This document shows positions 38,494-49,728 of a stretch of 64,000 bases of DNA, piece after piece. The stretch is from an uncultured Chlorobiaceae bacterium (GTDB lineage Bacteria > Bacteroidota > Chlorobiia > Chlorobiales > Chlorobiaceae), in assembly GCA_903869365.1 (NCBI GenBank), contig CAIPYV010000105.1, positions 1-64,000 of the forward strand. The letters run 5' to 3'. Every line of letters begins with the position of its first letter. The first letter of the stretch is position 1. A program made the translations under genes and the position numbers. Below the pieces are notes generated by a model that had not been told where the DNA came from, did not search any database, and saw only the letters and a program-made list of their open reading frames with translations.

Positions 38494-39939
38494 TCAGTAT
38501 GCTTTTGCAAAAACCACTTTCCGTAAGGCTGGTTTACCTGAATAGATACAGAATCCTGGTTTATCAATACTGTATCGGGCAATATAGTCTGCTTCTTCTG
38601 GCTGCACCCTTATGGTGGCTTTTGTCTCTTCCTTGATTTTTGCTTCAGTTTCCCGGGTACCATCCCAGTGGGCGATGACAAATCCCTTTTCAACAGCCTC
38701 TTTGAACTCATCATAACTCTGCACTTCGAAGGTGTTCTCATTGCGGAACTGCAGTGCCTTGTCAAACATGTTCTGCTGAATGGCGTTCAGGATTTCCTGT
38801 ATGGTTACAGGCAGGGTTTCGTCGAGTGTCACCTCGGTTTTCTCAAGCGTATCTCGCCGTGCAGCAATACAAATGTTGTTTTCGATATCCCTTGGGCCCA
38901 GTTCGATCCGGATCGGAATGCCCTGCAGTTCATATTCTGCAAACTTCCAGCCAGGAGAGTTCTGTTCGCTGCTGTCAACAAAGGCAGGTATTCCGCTGGC
39001 TTTCAGCGAGTCGGCTATCGCATCTGCCTTCGCAATGACGGCAGCCTTGTCGCCCCTGAGAATCGGGATAATGACTACCTGACGTGAGGCAAGTTTTGGG
39101 GGGAGAACCAGACCGCGATCGTCCGAATGTGCCATGATCAAGGCTCCGATCAGTCTTGTTGAAACGCCCCAGCTTGTTGCCCAGACATAATCAAGTTTTC
39201 CCTCTTTTGTCTGGAATTGACAGTCAAATGCTTTGGCGAAGTTCTGGCCGAGATTATGGGAAGTTCCTGACTGAAGTGCTTTGGTATCCTGCATCATCGC
39301 TTCAATGCAGTAGGTTTCTATCGCTCCGGCAAATTTTTCGCTGTCGGTTTTTCTTCCCATAATAACCGGCATTGCCATATACTCTTCGGCAAATGTCTTG
39401 TAGACGTTGATCATGCGAAGCACCTCTTCCTGCGACTCTTCAGGAGTTTCATGAGCGGTATGGCCTTCCTGCCAGAGAAACTCGGTGGTTCTTAAAAAGA
39501 GACGTGTCCGCATCTCCCATCGCACGACATTTGCCCACTGATTGATGAGAATAGGCAAATCGCGGTAAGACTGGATCCACTTCTTATAAGAGGACCAGAT
39601 GATAGTTTCTGACGTAGGGCGGACGTAGAGCTTTTCGGCAAGTTCTACGCCCCCGCCGTGAGTGACAACAGCACATTCAGGAGCAAAGCCCTCAATATGC
39701 TCAGCCTCTTTTGCTATAAAGCTTTCGGGAATGAAGAGCGGAAAGTAGGCATTGACGTGACCTGTTTCTTTGAACATTCGGTCAAGGGCGGTCTGCATTT
39801 TTTCCCATATTGCATAACCGTTAGGCCGAATAACCATACAACCTCGCACATCAGCATAATCTGCAAGTTTTGCAGAACGTACAAGGTCAATATACCATTG
39901 GGAATAATCCTCTTTCCGTGAAGTGATTTTATCTGCCAC
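38494..39939 (-). CDS. proS: Prolyl-tRNA synthetase, archaeal/eukaryal-type
   Basis: The 481-residue class II synthetase starts at a GTG. Motif 1 lies near [13 protein letters not shown], the proline pocket near [10 protein letters not shown], motif 2 in [29 protein letters not shown], and motif 3 around [26 protein letters not shown]. An anticodon-binding domain and a C-terminal zinc-binding-like domain ending in Y follow. It lacks the editing insertion of the bacterial-type (E. coli) enzyme, which places it in the short type 3 class. Confidence 0.96.
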   Translation of the reverse strand: MADKITSRKEDYSQWYIDLVRSAKLADYADVRGCMVIRPNGYAIWEKMQTALDRMFKETGHVNAYFPLFIPESFIAKEAEHIEGFAPECAVVTHGGGVELAEKLYVRPTSETIIWSSYKKWIQSYRDLPILINQWANVVRWEMRTRLFLRTTEFLWQEGHTAHETPEESQEEVLRMINVYKTFAEEYMAMPVIMGRKTDSEKFAGAIETYCIEAMMQDTKALQSGTSHNLGQNFAKAFDCQFQTKEGKLDYVWATSWGVSTRLIGALIMAHSDDRGLVLPPKLASRQVVIIPILRGDKAAVIAKADAIADSLKASGIPAFVDSSEQNSPGWKFAEYELQGIPIRIELGPRDIENNICIAARRDTLEKTEVTLDETLPVTIQEILNAIQQNMFDKALQFRNENTFEVQSYDEFKEAVEKGFVIAHWDGTRETEAKIKEETKATIRVQPEEADYIARYSIDKPGFCIYSGKPALRKVVFAKAY

Positions 39940-39992
39940 GTTTACTGTAAATGATTGTTATAGAATAAGATTAGATGAGTAAAATATACAAC

Positions 39993-40733
39993 CTACTTTT
40001 CGAACTTTTTCATTTTTTCCATTAAGAGTTTCAGGTGTTCTTTTTCCTGATTGCCAAGAGGTTTCTGATTGTTGGTAACTTTCTGATACCCGGACGGAAT
40101 ATTAAAATCTGACGCAGGAAGTGCTTTTTGCCAGATCTGCATGATTTCCATGACGTACTGCCCATTATCGTTATATTGCACCATCTTAACAGGGAATCCT
40201 TCAATGCCTGCATTGCTGAGTGTTTTTGAGAGCGATGTATTTGAGAGGCGCGGATTTTGTGTCTGAAGGATTCTGAATGTCGAGAAGTCGCCAAGATCGC
40301 GGGTAACCCAGAGTTCAAGTTTTTCCGTGCTGCTGGTCAAACTGATGTGTTCACAGTTGTAACCTTTGAAAGTTTGTTTACCAAGTTTTGCAAGCTTGTA
40401 GTTGCTGTCGAAATTGAGCAGCATTGCATTTTCAGCAGCTGTTTTGAGATTGAGAATGCTGAAATTTTTCGCCTGATGATTAATAACATAAGCCTGATCC
40501 GGCTGCGAGGCTTTTGTGATGACGGTTGTTTTTAACAATTCCGGTATTTTATCCATCTGCATGGCCATATCCATGCGTTGTACATCGTTTCCGAAGGAGT
40601 AAGTGATTTCAGCGGAACCGTTCGGCATTTTCATGATCATTGCCATAATACCGGTAAATTTCGATACTGCTGAAGCAGGATTTCCGGCAGCTGACGTGAA
40701 AAGCATAAAGAGAGTAAACAGAAATTTTTTCAT
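39993..40733 (-). CDS. Periplasmic DUF4412-type protein
   Basis: The protein has 246 residues from the ATG at 40733, where MKKFLFTLFMLFTSAAGNPASA is a clear signal peptide; the track ORF starts 20 codons earlier. The mature part is beta-rich, like LolA/LppX-type half-barrels: FTGIMAMIMKMPNG, TTVITKASQPDQAYVINHQ, KTFKGYNCEHISL and ELWVTRDLGDF are typical of DUF4412. It may bind a lipid or another hydrophobic molecule. Function unknown. It is 54 bp downstream of proS's start on the same strand, but not clearly in one operon. Confidence 0.75.
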   Translation of the reverse strand: MKKFLFTLFMLFTSAAGNPASAVSKFTGIMAMIMKMPNGSAEITYSFGNDVQRMDMAMQMDKIPELLKTTVITKASQPDQAYVINHQAKNFSILNLKTAAENAMLLNFDSNYKLAKLGKQTFKGYNCEHISLTSSTEKLELWVTRDLGDFSTFRILQTQNPRLSNTSLSKTLSNAGIEGFPVKMVQYNDNGQYVMEIMQIWQKALPASDFNIPSGYQKVTNNQKPLGNQEKEHLKLLMEKMKKFEK

Positions 40734-40930
40734 CGTGACATTGCTCTTGACATATTGTAATGATTGTTGGTTTGGCTGCAAATCGGTTGTCATGGTCGAT
40801 ATTTAATGTACTATTTGTACCGTTACGTGATTGATTTTTTTTAAAAAAGACGCAGTAACGGTACATTTCTAACTTTTGCATTTTCCTGAACAAAGGAGAG
40901 CAAGCTGAACGTTTGGTTTAACAGAGAAAA

Positions 40931-41830
40931 ATGCAGGCATTGAAAGAGTGGCAGGTTGTTGAACTGCTCAAAACAACCACAGGTTATTTTGAGGAAAAGA
41001 ACGTTGATGAGCCTCGCATCAGTTCAGAACTTCTTCTGGGTCATGTCCTCGGGCAGAGCAGGCTCCAGCTCTATCTGCATCATAACAGGCCGGTGTATCC
41101 CGATGAACTTGATCGTTTCCGAGGGCTTTGCCGCCAGCGGCTTGAGGGTCGACCTGTTCAATACATTATTGGAGAACAGTACTTTTACGGGTTGAAGTTT
41201 ATTGTTGATGAACGGGTTCTTATTCCCCGTCCTGAAACCGAACTTCTTGTTGAGCATGCCCTTGAATCTCTTGGTATGACAGGTCGTGGTGGCTCCTCTG
41301 AGGCAAGAATTCTTGATATAGGGACGGGAAGCGGCTGCATTGGAGTTACCATGGCAAAGCTTTGTCCTTCGCTCACGGTCACTGCCCTCGATTGCTCACT
41401 TGATGCTCTTGATGTTGCACGTATGAATGCAGCAACCCATGCAGTGGAATCCCGGGTGACCTGTATTGCTGCCGACATGTTTGATGAGAAGTTTGTCACA
41501 AGACTCCCTGAGCATGCTTTTGAACTTATTGTTTCTAATCCTCCTTATATCCCCGATGCAGAGTGGGAGGGTCTTCAGCGTGAAGTCCGGCAGTATGAGC
41601 CAAGGATTGCATTGACGACTCCACAGGGGATTGAGTGTTACGAGGCGATAGTAGCTAAGGCAGAAAAGCTTCTTGTTCCGGGCGGAAAGCTCTGTTTCGA
41701 ACTGCACGCTGATGCCGCCGTATCGGTCTCAAGGCTTATGACCGTTCAGGGCTTTTCAGAGATAACGGTATATAAAGATTATTCCGGCCTTGACAGGGTT
41801 ATTTCAGGAGTTATGCCTCTTGGAAATTAA
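40931..41830 (+). CDS. prmC: Peptide chain release factor N5-glutamine methyltransferase
   Basis: The 299-residue protein has an N-terminal helical domain (residues 1-80) that holds the release factor, and a Rossmann methyltransferase domain. SAM motif ILDIGTGSGCIGVTMAKL and the catalytic SNPPYIPD are present. It methylates the GGQ glutamine of RF1 and RF2. The gene starts a plus-strand run with hrcA, grpE and dnaJ, but the 97-bp gap to hrcA leaves room for a promoter. Confidence 0.96.
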   Translation: MQALKEWQVVELLKTTTGYFEEKNVDEPRISSELLLGHVLGQSRLQLYLHHNRPVYPDELDRFRGLCRQRLEGRPVQYIIGEQYFYGLKFIVDERVLIPRPETELLVEHALESLGMTGRGGSSEARILDIGTGSGCIGVTMAKLCPSLTVTALDCSLDALDVARMNAATHAVESRVTCIAADMFDEKFVTRLPEHAFELIVSNPPYIPDAEWEGLQREVRQYEPRIALTTPQGIECYEAIVAKAEKLLVPGGKLCFELHADAAVSVSRLMTVQGFSEITVYKDYSGLDRVISGVMPLGN

Positions 41831-41927
41831 CTTGCTTTCGGTTTTGTTTATATGAATGGATGTGGTGAAGTTTTTTTAAATTCACCTGTTTGTTTTCCCC
41901 TGTTATTTATTGTAATCGCTATGGTGT

Positions 41928-43010
41928 ATGTTGATGGATTCTCGTGATCTTACTTTGAGAGAACGGCAGGTACTGGGTATCGTTATCCAGTCCTATGTTG
42001 TGACTGCAGCGCCGGTTGGCTCAAGATATATAGCAAAAAATTATAATCTCGGTCTTTCCGATGCCACGATAAGGAATGTTATGGCTGTACTGGAAGATGA
42101 AGGCTATATCAGTCAGCCGCACACTTCAGCGGGCAGAATTCCGACCGATAAAGGGTACCGTTATTATGTTGATCTCATTATGACCTTCCAGTGTCTCGAT
42201 GATAAAGAAAAAAAGCGGATTGAGGCGAATATTGGTCAAATTACCATTGATCGTAAGGGAACCTCATCAGATGTTCTGCTCTCAGCCGCAAAAGTTCTTG
42301 GTACTATTTCGCGGCAGTTAAGCGTTGTTTTGTCACCGACACTGTCGAACGCGATTTTCGAAAAACTCGACATGGTTCTATTGAGTTCGACACGGATGAT
42401 GGTTATTCTCTCCATTCAGTCTCTGTTTGTCAAAACGATTGTTATGGAGCTTGATATTGAGGTTTCCCGTCAGACAGTTGATGAGGTTGTTGATGTTCTC
42501 AATCAGCGTCTTTCCGGATTGACGCTTGCTGAAATTCGACGAACTATCAGCAAACGTCTTTCCGATAGCGTTTGTGACAAGGCACTGAAAAATCTTATTG
42601 TACGCTCTGCCGGAAATCTTTTTGATGAATCGCCTATTTTTGAACGGCTTTATATTTCCGGTACTGAGTACATTGTTGATCAGCCTGAGTTCAAACAGCC
42701 ACAAAAAGTTCGTGATCTTATCACCATGATTGAGGATAAGTTCAGCATGGCGAAGCTTGTCGGGCATAGCGGGTCATCGTCAGTCGAGACCATTAGATCG
42801 ACCGGAAGGGATATAACCATCAATATCGGCAAGGAAAACAGCGAACGACAGGCAGAGGACCTCACCATTGTTTCCACACCGTATTATGTTGGAAACATGG
42901 TTGGAAAAATTGGAATTTTTGGGCCGAAAAGAATGGATTACGAGTACGCTGTCCGCGTTCTCAACTATATGGCCGACAGTCTCTCTTCAACGCTGTCGGA
43001 TGTTAACTAA
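41928..43010 (+). CDS. hrcA: Heat-inducible transcription repressor HrcA
   Basis: The 360-residue protein has an N-terminal winged helix ([65 protein letters not shown] as a near-invariant signature, shown here only as motif), then GAF-like and dimerisation domains with YISGTEYI and TPYYVGN. HrcA represses chaperone genes at CIRCE operators. I searched the 97-bp upstream region and found no CIRCE element, so this operon may be controlled otherwise. Start ATG 41928 or the in-frame ATG 41934. Confidence 0.96.
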   Translation: MLMDSRDLTLRERQVLGIVIQSYVVTAAPVGSRYIAKNYNLGLSDATIRNVMAVLEDEGYISQPHTSAGRIPTDKGYRYYVDLIMTFQCLDDKEKKRIEANIGQITIDRKGTSSDVLLSAAKVLGTISRQLSVVLSPTLSNAIFEKLDMVLLSSTRMMVILSIQSLFVKTIVMELDIEVSRQTVDEVVDVLNQRLSGLTLAEIRRTISKRLSDSVCDKALKNLIVRSAGNLFDESPIFERLYISGTEYIVDQPEFKQPQKVRDLITMIEDKFSMAKLVGHSGSSSVETIRSTGRDITINIGKENSERQAEDLTIVSTPYYVGNMVGKIGIFGPKRMDYEYAVRVLNYMADSLSSTLSDVN

Positions 43011-43025
43011 ACAGATAATGTATTT

Positions 43026-43631
43026 ATGACAAAGAAAGCATCGGATGGACAGGAGAATTGTACAGAACATTTTATGGACAAAGACATAAATGATCTCCCG
43101 GGAACCTCAGCGGTTCAGGAAGAGTCATCACAAGGGAATGAGTCGATTCTTTCAAGAATAGTTGAACTTGAAACTGAATTGAACAAACAGAAAGAACAGT
43201 CAGACAAATATCGTGATGAACTGCTGCGAAAAGCTGCGGATTTTGAAAATTTTCGTAAGCAAAAGGAACGTGAGGCTATGATGGCCTCATCCAGAGCTCT
43301 TGAGAATATTATCAGGGAACTGCTTCCTGTTGTTGATGATGTAAAGAGGGTTCTTCAGCATGCACCTCTTGATTCTGAAATATCCACGGAAGCAAAGGTA
43401 TATATTGAGGGAGTGGAGATGGTGAAAAAAAATCTTGAAAAATGGCTTGATTACAAAGGGGTGCAAGCGATAGAATCAAAAGGAATGAAGCTCGATGTGA
43501 ATTTTCATGAAGCCATTTCCCAGGTTGATCATCCTGATGTTGAGCCAGACACGATCATTGAGGAGTACCAGACTGGGTATGTGCTTGGTGACAAGGTTAT
43601 CAGGCATTCTAAAGTTATCGTGGCGAAATAG
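43026..43631 (+). CDS. grpE: Nucleotide exchange factor GrpE
   Basis: The 201-residue protein has an acidic, disordered N-terminus, then a long coiled coil (about 40-110, [34 protein letters not shown]) and a C-terminal beta domain ([37 protein letters not shown]). It releases ADP from DnaK. It lies 15 bp after hrcA. dnaK itself is not in the window. Confidence 0.96.
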   Translation: MTKKASDGQENCTEHFMDKDINDLPGTSAVQEESSQGNESILSRIVELETELNKQKEQSDKYRDELLRKAADFENFRKQKEREAMMASSRALENIIRELLPVVDDVKRVLQHAPLDSEISTEAKVYIEGVEMVKKNLEKWLDYKGVQAIESKGMKLDVNFHEAISQVDHPDVEPDTIIEEYQTGYVLGDKVIRHSKVIVAK

Positions 43632-43686
43632 TGTAAGACGTTTTAAGTAGAGTGAACAATAGACAAGCAAATTTGTTGGTGGTATT

Positions 43687-44880
43687 ATGAAGAGAGAATA
43701 TTACGAGGTTCTTGGTGTAAGCCGAACGGCTACCAAGGACGAGATAAAAAAGGCATACAGGAAGCTCGCGCTGCAGTTTCATCCTGATAAAAATCCTGAT
43801 AACAAGGATGCTGAAGAGCATTTCAAAGAGGTGAATGAAGCATACGAAGTGCTGAGCAATGATGACAAGCGACGTCGGTATGATCAGTTCGGACATGCAG
43901 GTGTCGGATCTTCAGCGGCGTCAGGTGGAGGCGGCCAATATGGCGGAGGTGCTGATTTAAACGATATTTTCAGTGCTTTCAACGATATGTTCAGCGGGGG
44001 GAAAACGCGGGGCGGCGGTGCTCCTTTCGGCTTTGAGGAGGTGTTCGGTGGAGGGGGAGGCAGAAGAGGTCGGGCATCAAGCGGTATTCCCGGAACTGAC
44101 CTGAAAATTCGCCTCAAGCTGACCCTTGAAGAGATTGCCAAAGGGGTTGAAAAAACATTGAAGATAAAAAAACAGGTTATCTGTGAGGAGTGTAAAGGCA
44201 GTGGTTCCAAATCTGGAGCAACAGAAAACTGTCAGACCTGCCATGGTACCGGCGAGGTTCGACAGGCCTCCAAAACAATGTTCGGCCAGTTTGTCAATAT
44301 TGCTGCATGTCCAACATGCGGAGGGGAAGGCAGAATAATTAAGGATCGCTGTACCTCCTGTTACGGCGAGGGGATCAAACTCGGTGAGGTCACCGTGAAG
44401 GTTAACGTTCCTTCCGGTGTTGAGGACGGCAATTATCTGACGTTACGCGGGCAGGGCAATGCGGGTCCCAGAGGTGGTGCTGCCGGTGATCTGCTTGTGG
44501 TGATTGAGGAGATAGCTCACGAACTGTTTTCACGCCATGGTGATGATGTGGTGTATTCACTTGCGGTGAGTTTTCCTGACCTTGTGCTCGGTACGAAAGT
44601 CGAAGTGCCTACTCTGGATGGAGCGGTCAAGCTGACCATCCCGCCTTCAACGCAACCTGAAACTATGCTTCGCATTGCCGGTCACGGTATAGGTCATCTG
44701 CGAGGATCATCGAGAGGCGACCAGTACGTGAAAGTTAATGTTTTTGTTCCTAAGGATCTTTCGCATCAGGACAAGGAACTTCTGAAGGAACTGAAGAAAT
44801 CTTCAGGGATTTCACCGACGGCGCATAATGACAAAAATTCCAAGGGCTTTTTTGAAAAGGCTCGGGATATATTTTCATAA
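43687..44880 (+). CDS. dnaJ: Chaperone protein DnaJ
   Basis: The 397-residue type I Hsp40 is complete. The J domain has the HPD tripeptide in [12 protein letters not shown] Gly/Phe-rich linker follows (residues about 75-130). Four zinc-binding repeats are [24 protein letters not shown] and CTSCYGEG, then the substrate-binding C-terminal domains. It delivers unfolded proteins to DnaK and stimulates its ATPase. Order hrcA-grpE-dnaJ, with 55 bp after grpE; a terminator follows. Confidence 0.98.
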   Translation: MKREYYEVLGVSRTATKDEIKKAYRKLALQFHPDKNPDNKDAEEHFKEVNEAYEVLSNDDKRRRYDQFGHAGVGSSAASGGGGQYGGGADLNDIFSAFNDMFSGGKTRGGGAPFGFEEVFGGGGGRRGRASSGIPGTDLKIRLKLTLEEIAKGVEKTLKIKKQVICEECKGSGSKSGATENCQTCHGTGEVRQASKTMFGQFVNIAACPTCGGEGRIIKDRCTSCYGEGIKLGEVTVKVNVPSGVEDGNYLTLRGQGNAGPRGGAAGDLLVVIEEIAHELFSRHGDDVVYSLAVSFPDLVLGTKVEVPTLDGAVKLTIPPSTQPETMLRIAGHGIGHLRGSSRGDQYVKVNVFVPKDLSHQDKELLKELKKSSGISPTAHNDKNSKGFFEKARDIFS

Positions 44881-44896
44881 GGTGTAGCTATACAAG

Positions 44897-44929
44897 AAAA
44901 AAGGCCGGTAATAAACCCGGCCTTTTTTT
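44897..44929. terminator. Rho-independent terminator between dnaJ and the malic enzyme gene
   Basis: AAAAAAGGCCGG pairs with CCGGCCTTTTTT around an 8-nt loop, with A- and T-runs on both sides. It serves both convergent genes (17 bp after dnaJ, 33 bp after the malic enzyme stop). Confidence 0.88.
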
Positions 44930-44961
44930 GTATCTGAGCAAACGACTGATCTCTTACCAGG

Positions 44962-46164
44962 TTACCAATTTGCAACCAGTTTAACCTCTTCTTCCACGTC
45001 GTCATTATCAGTTGGGTTTAACCCCTCCTGAATTTTTACGATAACGTCAACGATATTCGGAACAACATCTTTGTTGAATGCTGTTGGCATTAAATGATCG
45101 TGTGTAGGGACGATAGAGTGGGCAATTGAAGCAGCTACAGCCAATTTGATTTCTGGTGTAACTTTTCTAACACCAGCTGTAAACAAACCCTTGAACAAAC
45201 CGGGAAACACAAGAGCATTGTTAACTTGATTAGGTAGATCTGATCGTCCTGTACCGACAATGCTGGCGCCTGCTTTGTATGCAAGATCAGGCATAATTTC
45301 AGGATTAGGATTAGCCATGGCAAAGATAAACGGGGCATTATTCATGCCTTTAATCATCTCTTGAGTGACAATATCTCCTACAGAAACCCCGACAAATACA
45401 TCTGCACCTACCATGGTGCTCTGTAAATCTCCACTATGCTTCGCTTTGTTACTCATTTCAGCAATCTTCTGCTTAATCGAATTCATGCCCGGACGGCCAT
45501 CATAAATTGCACCCTGAGTATCAACCAGAACGACCTCTTTGACTTGAGCTTGAATTAAGAGTCTGGCAATAGCAATACCAGCAGCACCAGCACCATTAAT
45601 GACAACATGCAGTGTTTTGATATCACGACCAGTTACACGACAGGCATTGATGATGGCTGCAAGCGTAACAATAGCTGTTCCATCCTGATCGTCATGAAAA
45701 ACTGGTATTGATAACTCTTCTTCAAGACGCTCAAAAATTTCAAAACATCTCGGTGCTGAAATATCCTCAAGATTTATACCTGCAAAACTTGGTTCAATGA
45801 GTTTGCAGAATTTAATGATATCCTCGACATCGGTCGAATTTATACAGAGCGGTATGGCGTCAATATCGGCAAATTCCTTAAAAATTATTGACTTGCCTTC
45901 CATTACCGGCATTGCTGCCTCAGGGCCAAGGTCACCAAGACCAAGAATGGCAGTCCCATCGGTAACAATAGCCACCTGATTGGCACGATTGGTTAGTGTA
46001 TAAGATTTTTGTTTATCCAGACCGATTTCTGTGCAAACGGCCGCAACACCGGGAGTGTAAGCTAACGAAAGGTCATTTTTAGTTTTTATGCTGACTTTAG
46101 ACCGGATTTCGATTTTACCACGTGTTTGGAGATGTAATGCGATTGACTGTTTAGAATAACCCAT
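44962..46164 (-). CDS. NAD(P)-dependent malic enzyme, short form
   Basis: The 400-residue enzyme has the substrate motif SLAYTPGVAAVC, TDGTAILGLGDLGPEAAMPVMEGK, metal ligands in FHDDQDGTAIV and the nucleotide site VINGAGAAGIAIARLL. It decarboxylates malate to pyruvate. The phosphotransacetylase-like C-terminal domain of MaeB-type enzymes is absent. The codon use is more AT-rich than in neighbouring gap and mpl. Cofactor preference cannot be read directly. The 198 bp upstream (46165-46362) shows no recognisable site. Confidence 0.93.
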   Translation of the reverse strand: MGYSKQSIALHLQTRGKIEIRSKVSIKTKNDLSLAYTPGVAAVCTEIGLDKQKSYTLTNRANQVAIVTDGTAILGLGDLGPEAAMPVMEGKSIIFKEFADIDAIPLCINSTDVEDIIKFCKLIEPSFAGINLEDISAPRCFEIFERLEEELSIPVFHDDQDGTAIVTLAAIINACRVTGRDIKTLHVVINGAGAAGIAIARLLIQAQVKEVVLVDTQGAIYDGRPGMNSIKQKIAEMSNKAKHSGDLQSTMVGADVFVGVSVGDIVTQEMIKGMNNAPFIFAMANPNPEIMPDLAYKAGASIVGTGRSDLPNQVNNALVFPGLFKGLFTAGVRKVTPEIKLAVAASIAHSIVPTHDHLMPTAFNKDVVPNIVDVIVKIQEGLNPTDNDDVEEEVKLVANW

Positions 46165-46362
46165 CTATTTGATTAGTTCCCTTGTTATTATCTTAAGTTA
46201 TAGAGTAAAATTAGCTTGCCGTCCTGAATATGCTGCCTGGTGTACGCAATCACACCTGAAAAAGTGTACAGAATGACAAGGTTATTATAAAACTGTGGAA
46301 TATAAGTTTTTTTTAGGGGAATGGCTATTATTCAAGCCAAATAAAACAGTGCAGGTATGGTC

Positions 46363-46809
46363 TTATTTTTCTTTGTAGGCTGCATTCACTTCATTGACAA
46401 ATTTTTCTATGATCGTCAGGTCTGACAGCTGATCAGGCGCAAAAATCTTTTCAGCAAGTATGGTATTGTTAACCAGGTTCATTTTCAGTTGCGGAAGATA
46501 GAGCAGGTTTGCCATCAGTTCAGGACTGCCGCAGGTAAGAAAAATCGCAACTTTTTTTCCCGTCAGGTACTTCTTAAGGTTACTTTGCAACAAAGCCCCA
46601 AGGAGCTGTGATGAGACAAGCAGATAGTAAATAGGTGCACCCATGATCACAACATCAAAATCCTCAATGAAGCTGTAATCCCCTGTAGTCTTGCATTTTG
46701 CTTTTTCGACATAAGCACCTGTTTTTGCTAGTTCCTGACCAATAGAATCGATGAGTTTTTCGGTAGAACCACCAGCTGTTTTGCTGTCGAACAGGATAAT
46801 GGCTCTCAT
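46363..46809 (-). CDS. Flavodoxin-like protein
   Basis: The protein has 148 residues from the ATG at 46809 (MRAIILFDSKTAGGSTEKL); the track ORF begins 18 codons earlier. The N-terminal beta strand and FDSKTAGGST loop match the FMN phosphate-binding loop of flavodoxins, though with a variant TxTGxT motif. DFDVVIMGAPIYYLLVSSQLL is the second FMN contact region. It could carry electrons or act as a small flavin reductase; no partner is adjacent. It is 167 bp downstream of the gap stop, beyond that gene's terminator. Confidence 0.8.
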   Translation of the reverse strand: MRAIILFDSKTAGGSTEKLIDSIGQELAKTGAYVEKAKCKTTGDYSFIEDFDVVIMGAPIYYLLVSSQLLGALLQSNLKKYLTGKKVAIFLTCGSPELMANLLYLPQLKMNLVNNTILAEKIFAPDQLSDLTIIEKFVNEVNAAYKEK

Positions 46810-46916
46810 AGGATTAGCTTCGGAATGTGTCATAAAAAAAGAAGAGTTGCAGTGAAAAGACAATCTGACATGGTATTGAGCCTTTACACTAAGGTAAGGT
46901 AAAAAATGACAAAACG

Positions 46917-46947
46917 AAAAAAGCGCTCTGGTTAGAGCGCTTTTTTT
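46917..46947 (-). terminator. Rho-independent terminator after gap
   Basis: A 12-bp stem AAAAAGCGCTCT/AGAGCGCTTTTT with a GGTT loop, followed on the minus strand by a T-run, lies about 30 bp past the gap stop. Confidence 0.88.
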
Positions 46948-46975
46948 CAGTCATTACCTCTTTTTGAAGAGCGTA

Positions 46976-48019
<1,044 letters not shown>

Positions 48020-48089
48020 TTATTATGTAAGAAATGTCTTTTTCAAAATGAAAAATGTTTTTTAAGATATACTATGAAAGTCGAAATAT

Positions 48090-49520
48090 TCAGGACTTTT
48101 TTTCAAAATTTTCAGTTAAAAGATTTTTCAAGTTGTCGAAGTTGCCATTGCTCAGGACGATAACAATATCTCCATAAATCAGTTGGCCTTGAAGAAATGC
48201 AACGATATCATAGGGATAAGTGCCATGATTTTGTCCGGCCAAGAAGACTGTTTTTCCTTGTTTTTGCAGTGAGTCCTTCAATAATTCCGTATCAAGGCTC
48301 TCTTCAGGAGGATAACGGTCAGGGCGGTGCACTTTTCCTATGACAACAATGGAGGCCGCTCCAAAACACTCTGAAAGCTCCTGTTGGAATATGTTTCTGG
48401 TCGTCGTGTTGGAACGTGGCTCGAAACACGTAATAATGCGCCGTCCTTTATAAAGCTTTCCAATGGCATCAAGCGTTACCCTGACGGCAGTAGGATGGTG
48501 AGCAAAATCCTCAATAAGAGTTATGTTTCCGGGAAAAGTACCGATGATTTCCATTCGACGTTTCGGACGCCGGAAGAGAGTTATACCCCGCCTGATCGCG
48601 TCAAAGGAGAGTCCGGTACTTGTAGCTGCCGCTACTGCTGCAAGGGTATTCATAATATTATGATTACCAAACAGCGGAACGCAAACCGTGCCCAACAGAT
48701 TGCCTTTATAAGAGATATCAAAAGATGATACATTCCCTTCAGACGATATGTTATTGGCGCACCATTCCGACTCTGTTGTCAGCCCGAACCTCTCAACCTT
48801 ACAGAAAGCCCGGGAAGCAATCTCAAGGGCAACAGGATCATCCCCATTCACAAAAAGAGCTCCGTTTTCAGGAATTAAATTGACGAACAATCTGAAACTG
48901 CGCTTGATATCGTCCAGGCAGCTGAAAATGTCGGCGTGGTCAAATTCAATATTATTGATAATGGCGATGTCAGGACGATAGAGAAGAAACTTGCTTCGCT
49001 TATCAAAAAAAGAAGTATCGTATTCATCACCTTCTGATACAAAAAACCCCTCTCCGCTTCGTCCCGATGCCCTGCACCCGATTGAAAAATTTTCAGGAAT
49101 ACCTCCTACCAGAAATCCAGGTTTGAGTCCCCCATCTTCCAGCAGCCAGGCTAAGAGTGAAGTCGTGGTTGTTTTTCCATGAGTGCCGGTAACCACCAGT
49201 GAGGTGTTTTTGCCGATAAGTTGCTGTCGAACAAGCTCCGGCATTGAAATAAGCTCAATATGGTGATTGAGTGCATATTCGAGTTCTGGATTTCCACGGC
49301 TTATCGCATTGCCGACAACGATCATATCCGGTGAAGCATGCAGCAGGTTTTCAGCTGAAAAGCCATTGAAATACCGGATATTATGGCTATCAAGATAGTT
49401 GCTCATTGGAGGGTAGAGCTGTGTGTCCGATCCAGTAATAGCATGCCCGGCATGTGAAAGTGCCACGGCAACCGATGCCATTGCTGTACCGCCGATACCG
49501 AGAAAGTAGAGGGAACTCAT
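48090..49520 (-). CDS. mpl: UDP-N-acetylmuramate:L-alanyl-gamma-D-glutamyl-meso-diaminopimelate ligase
   Basis: The Mur ligase has 476 residues from the ATG at 49520 (MSSLYFLGIGGTAMASVA); the track start 30 codons earlier adds unrelated residues. ATP motif TGTHGKTTTTSLLAW, EGDEYDTSFFDKRSKFLLYRPD and the central NNIEFDHADIF are present. EYDTSFFDKRSKF separates Mpl from MurC. It reattaches recycled murein tripeptide to UDP-MurNAc, so this organism recycles peptidoglycan. MurC is the alternative but fits less well. Confidence 0.9.
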   Translation of the reverse strand: MSSLYFLGIGGTAMASVAVALSHAGHAITGSDTQLYPPMSNYLDSHNIRYFNGFSAENLLHASPDMIVVGNAISRGNPELEYALNHHIELISMPELVRQQLIGKNTSLVVTGTHGKTTTTSLLAWLLEDGGLKPGFLVGGIPENFSIGCRASGRSGEGFFVSEGDEYDTSFFDKRSKFLLYRPDIAIINNIEFDHADIFSCLDDIKRSFRLFVNLIPENGALFVNGDDPVALEIASRAFCKVERFGLTTESEWCANNISSEGNVSSFDISYKGNLLGTVCVPLFGNHNIMNTLAAVAAATSTGLSFDAIRRGITLFRRPKRRMEIIGTFPGNITLIEDFAHHPTAVRVTLDAIGKLYKGRRIITCFEPRSNTTTRNIFQQELSECFGAASIVVIGKVHRPDRYPPEESLDTELLKDSLQKQGKTVFLAGQNHGTYPYDIVAFLQGQLIYGDIVIVLSNGNFDNLKNLLTENFEKKS

Positions 49521-49728
49521 CTTGAGAGAGATTATCTTCAGATTGCTTTTGTGCACGATACAGTGAATGGCATTTATATACATAAAAATTGCGTAGAGCG
49601 CAACTGTCATACTGTTTACGGGGGTATCATGCTAATTTTCTTGAAAGAACCTTGCCATCCTGCAAAAGAAATAAAATGAATCTGTATTTTAGCCGCTACT
49701 ATTTTAATAGATTTCAAACATTACAGTT

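Noticed and set aside
41831-41927. CIRCE operator upstream of hrcA
   Set aside because: No TTAGCACTC-N9-GAGTGCTAA-like dyad is present in this gap.
49630-49665. Minus-strand TGGCAAGGTTCTTTC as a second sigma-54 promoter
   Set aside because: The -12 element TTTC and the A after TGGCA are poor matches, and no fitting downstream gene start was seen.
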